Assembly (NCBI GenBank): GCA_023701085.1
Contig: JAMPXR010000132.1
Location: forward strand, 1 to 6,785
From: Ramlibacter sp.
GTDB lineage: Bacteria > Pseudomonadota > Gammaproteobacteria > Burkholderiales > Burkholderiaceae_C
Length of the DNA: 6,785 nucleotides
Direction: 5' to 3'
This document shows, piece by piece, positions 5,279-6,785 of the stretch. The notes beneath the pieces are model-generated. The model was not told where the DNA came from. It ran no database searches and worked only from the letters and a program-made list of their open reading frames with translations. The translations under genes and the position numbers were made by a program. Within the stretch, counting starts at the first letter, position 1. Each line of letters begins with the position of its first letter.

Positions 5279-6781
5279 ATGAGCTACGCATCCCAAGTCT
5301 CCGGCATCTTCGGCAAACTCGGCATCGAACTGCCGGATGCGGCAAGCGGCATCGAAGTTCGATCGCCCATCGATGGCAACGTCATCCTGGCCGTCCCGGC
5401 GAGCACGCAAGCCGAATTCAGCGCGAGCGTCGAGCGGGCGCAGGCATGCTTTCTCAAGTGGCGCAACGTGCCCGCCCCGCAACGCGGCGCGCTGGTGCGC
5501 GCCTTCGGCGAGAAGGTGCGGCAGCACAAGCCCACGCTGGGCCGCCTCGTCACGATAGAGACCGGCAAGATCCTCCAGGAAGGCCTGGGCGAAGTTCAGG
5601 AAGTCATCGACATCTGCGAATTCGCCCTGGGCCAGTCGCGCCAGCTCTACGGGCTGGCCATCGCCAGCGAGAGGCCCGATCACAAATTGCTGGAAACCTG
5701 GCACCCGCTGGGCGTGGTCGGCATCATCAGCGCCTTCAACTTCCCGATGGCGGTGTGGGCGTGGAACGCCGCGCTTGCACTGGTGTGCGGCGACACCCTC
5801 GTGTGGAAGCCATCGGAGAAGACGCCGCTGTCGGCGCTGGCGATCAACGGCCTGCTGCTGGCCGCCGCGCGCGAAAGCGGCGTCGATGCGGCAGGGCTGA
5901 GCGAGGTGGTGATCGGAGAACTCGATCTGGGCGAGGCGCTGGTGGCCCACCCCGGCGTGCGGCTGGTCAGCGCCACCGGCTCCACCGCGATGGGCCGCGC
6001 CGTGGGCGAGGCATGCGCCAGGCTGTTCAAGCGCTCGCTGCTGGAACTGGGCGGCAACAACGCCGCGATCGTCTGCCCGAGCGCGGATTCGCAGCTCGCC
6101 GTGCGCGCGGTCACCTTCGCGGCCGTGGGCACGGCCGGGCAGCGCTGCACCACCCTGCGCCGGCTGTTCGTGCATCGTGCGGGCTGCGCGCAATTCGTCA
6201 AGCGGCTGCTCGCCGCCTACGAGAACCTGCCGATCGGCAACCCGCTCCATGAAGGCACGCTCATCGGCCCGCTGATCGACCAGGGCATTTACGAGCGCAT
6301 GCAGGCTGCGTTGCAGGCAGCGCGGGCGGCGGGTGGAACGGTGCATTACGGCGGCCGCATCGACGTGGGGCTGGGCGGGTTCTACGTGCGCCCCGCGCTG
6401 GTCGAGATGCCCGCGCAGACCGGACCGATGTGCGAGGAAACCTTCGCGCCCATCCTGTACGTGGTGCCCTACGACGGGCTGGACGAGGCGATCGAGTGGA
6501 ACAACGCCGTCTCGCACGGCCTGTCGTCGGCGATCTTCACCCGTGACCTGCAGGAAGCCGAGACCTTCATCTCCGCGCGCGGCTCCGACTGCGGCATCTC
6601 CAACGTCAACATCGGCACCAGCGGCGCCGAGATCGGCGGAGCCTTCGGCGGCGAGAAGGACACCGGCGGCGGGCGCGAAGCGGGTTCCGACGCATGGAAG
6701 AACTACATGCGCCGCGCCACCAACACCATCAACTACGGCACCAGCCTGCCGCTCGCACAGGGGATCAGGTTCGAAGTATGA
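5279..6781 (+). CDS. amaB: ALDH7/AmaB-type aldehyde dehydrogenase (alpha-aminoadipate semialdehyde / piperideine-6-carboxylate dehydrogenase)
   Basis: NAD(P)-dependent aldehyde dehydrogenase of 500 residues, close to the whole length of the antiquitin (ALDH7A1) and AmaB family. Catalytic Cys290 lies in GTAGQRCTT, the general base Glu256 in LLELGGNN, the oxyanion Asn154 in SAFNFP, and the cofactor motif GSTAMG at 234-239. Lys177 in KPSEKTP is the usual NAD(P)-side lysine. Residues that recognise aminoadipate semialdehyde in ALDH7A1 (Glu121, Arg301, Trp175) are matched by Glu108, Arg289 and Trp162 at corresponding spacing. The C-terminal block GTSGAEIGGAFGGEK and the closing LPLAQGIRFE are very close to antiquitin. 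It should oxidise alpha-aminoadipate semialdehyde to alpha-aminoadipate in lysine catabolism. The start at 5279 is preferred over ATG 5231, which lies inside the aminotransferase gene. The gap is 10 bases with no clear Shine-Dalgarno site, so translation may be coupled. Confidence 0.93.
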   Translation: MSYASQVSGIFGKLGIELPDAASGIEVRSPIDGNVILAVPASTQAEFSASVERAQACFLKWRNVPAPQRGALVRAFGEKVRQHKPTLGRLVTIETGKILQEGLGEVQEVIDICEFALGQSRQLYGLAIASERPDHKLLETWHPLGVVGIISAFNFPMAVWAWNAALALVCGDTLVWKPSEKTPLSALAINGLLLAAARESGVDAAGLSEVVIGELDLGEALVAHPGVRLVSATGSTAMGRAVGEACARLFKRSLLELGGNNAAIVCPSADSQLAVRAVTFAAVGTAGQRCTTLRRLFVHRAGCAQFVKRLLAAYENLPIGNPLHEGTLIGPLIDQGIYERMQAALQAARAAGGTVHYGGRIDVGLGGFYVRPALVEMPAQTGPMCEETFAPILYVVPYDGLDEAIEWNNAVSHGLSSAIFTRDLQEAETFISARGSDCGISNVNIGTSGAEIGGAFGGEKDTGGGREAGSDAWKNYMRRATNTINYGTSLPLAQGIRFEV

Positions 6782-6785
6782 ACGC
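6778..6785 (+). CDS. Possible start of a further operon gene (only first codons visible)
   Basis: The ALDH stop (TGA 6779-6781) overlaps an ATG at 6778-6780, forming ATGA, the same arrangement as between the two CoA-transferase subunits. The window ends after Met-Asn and part of a third codon, so nothing can be said about the product. This is inferred only from the overlap; the ATG could be chance. Confidence 0.35.

Noticed and set aside
1..6785. CRISPR arrays, insertion sequences, tRNA or rRNA genes
   Set aside because: I saw no regularly spaced repeats, transposase-like proteins, terminal inverted repeats or RNA gene patterns on either strand.

Overview
This is a GC-rich window with strong G/C preference at third codon positions. 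The proteins resemble those of aerobic or facultative Proteobacteria, most likely a beta-proteobacterium of the Burkholderiales type. That taxonomic guess rests on composition and general protein resemblance only. All genes are on the plus strand and tightly packed.

Layout: (1) positions 1-606 hold the C-terminal part of a multi-pass membrane protein, probably a permease, followed by a strong hairpin terminator (628-668). (2) Positions 669-858 form a leader with a candidate promoter and a very good ribosome binding site. (3) From 859 to the end runs one apparent operon: a KamA-family radical SAM aminomutase (859-2517), the two subunits of a PcaI/PcaJ-type 3-oxoacid CoA-transferase (2548-3258 and 3255-3926, overlapping by 4 bases), a class III PLP aminotransferase of the glutamate-1-semialdehyde mutase / beta-aminotransferase type (3928-5268), and an ALDH7/AmaB-type alpha-aminoadipate semialdehyde dehydrogenase (5279-6781). 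The last stop codon overlaps an ATG (6778), so the operon probably continues.

How the genes may work together: a name-based reading would be lysine degradation through beta-lysine. The residues suggest something else. In the aminomutase, the two Asp residues that hold the lysine side-chain amine in lysine 2,3-aminomutase are replaced by Arg434 and Ser471, in what looks like a gap-free alignment. Glutamate 2,3-aminomutase has Lys and Asn there. This points to an acidic side chain on the substrate. The ALDH keeps the residues that recognise alpha-aminoadipate semialdehyde. I therefore propose this route: alpha-aminoadipate semialdehyde -> alpha-aminoadipate (ALDH) -> beta-aminoadipate (aminomutase) -> beta-ketoadipate (class III aminotransferase) -> beta-ketoadipyl-CoA (CoA-transferase) -> succinyl-CoA + acetyl-CoA (thiolase, not in the window). 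This would join lysine catabolism to the beta-ketoadipate pathway. I know of no established description of this route. The family assignments are well supported; the pathway is inference.
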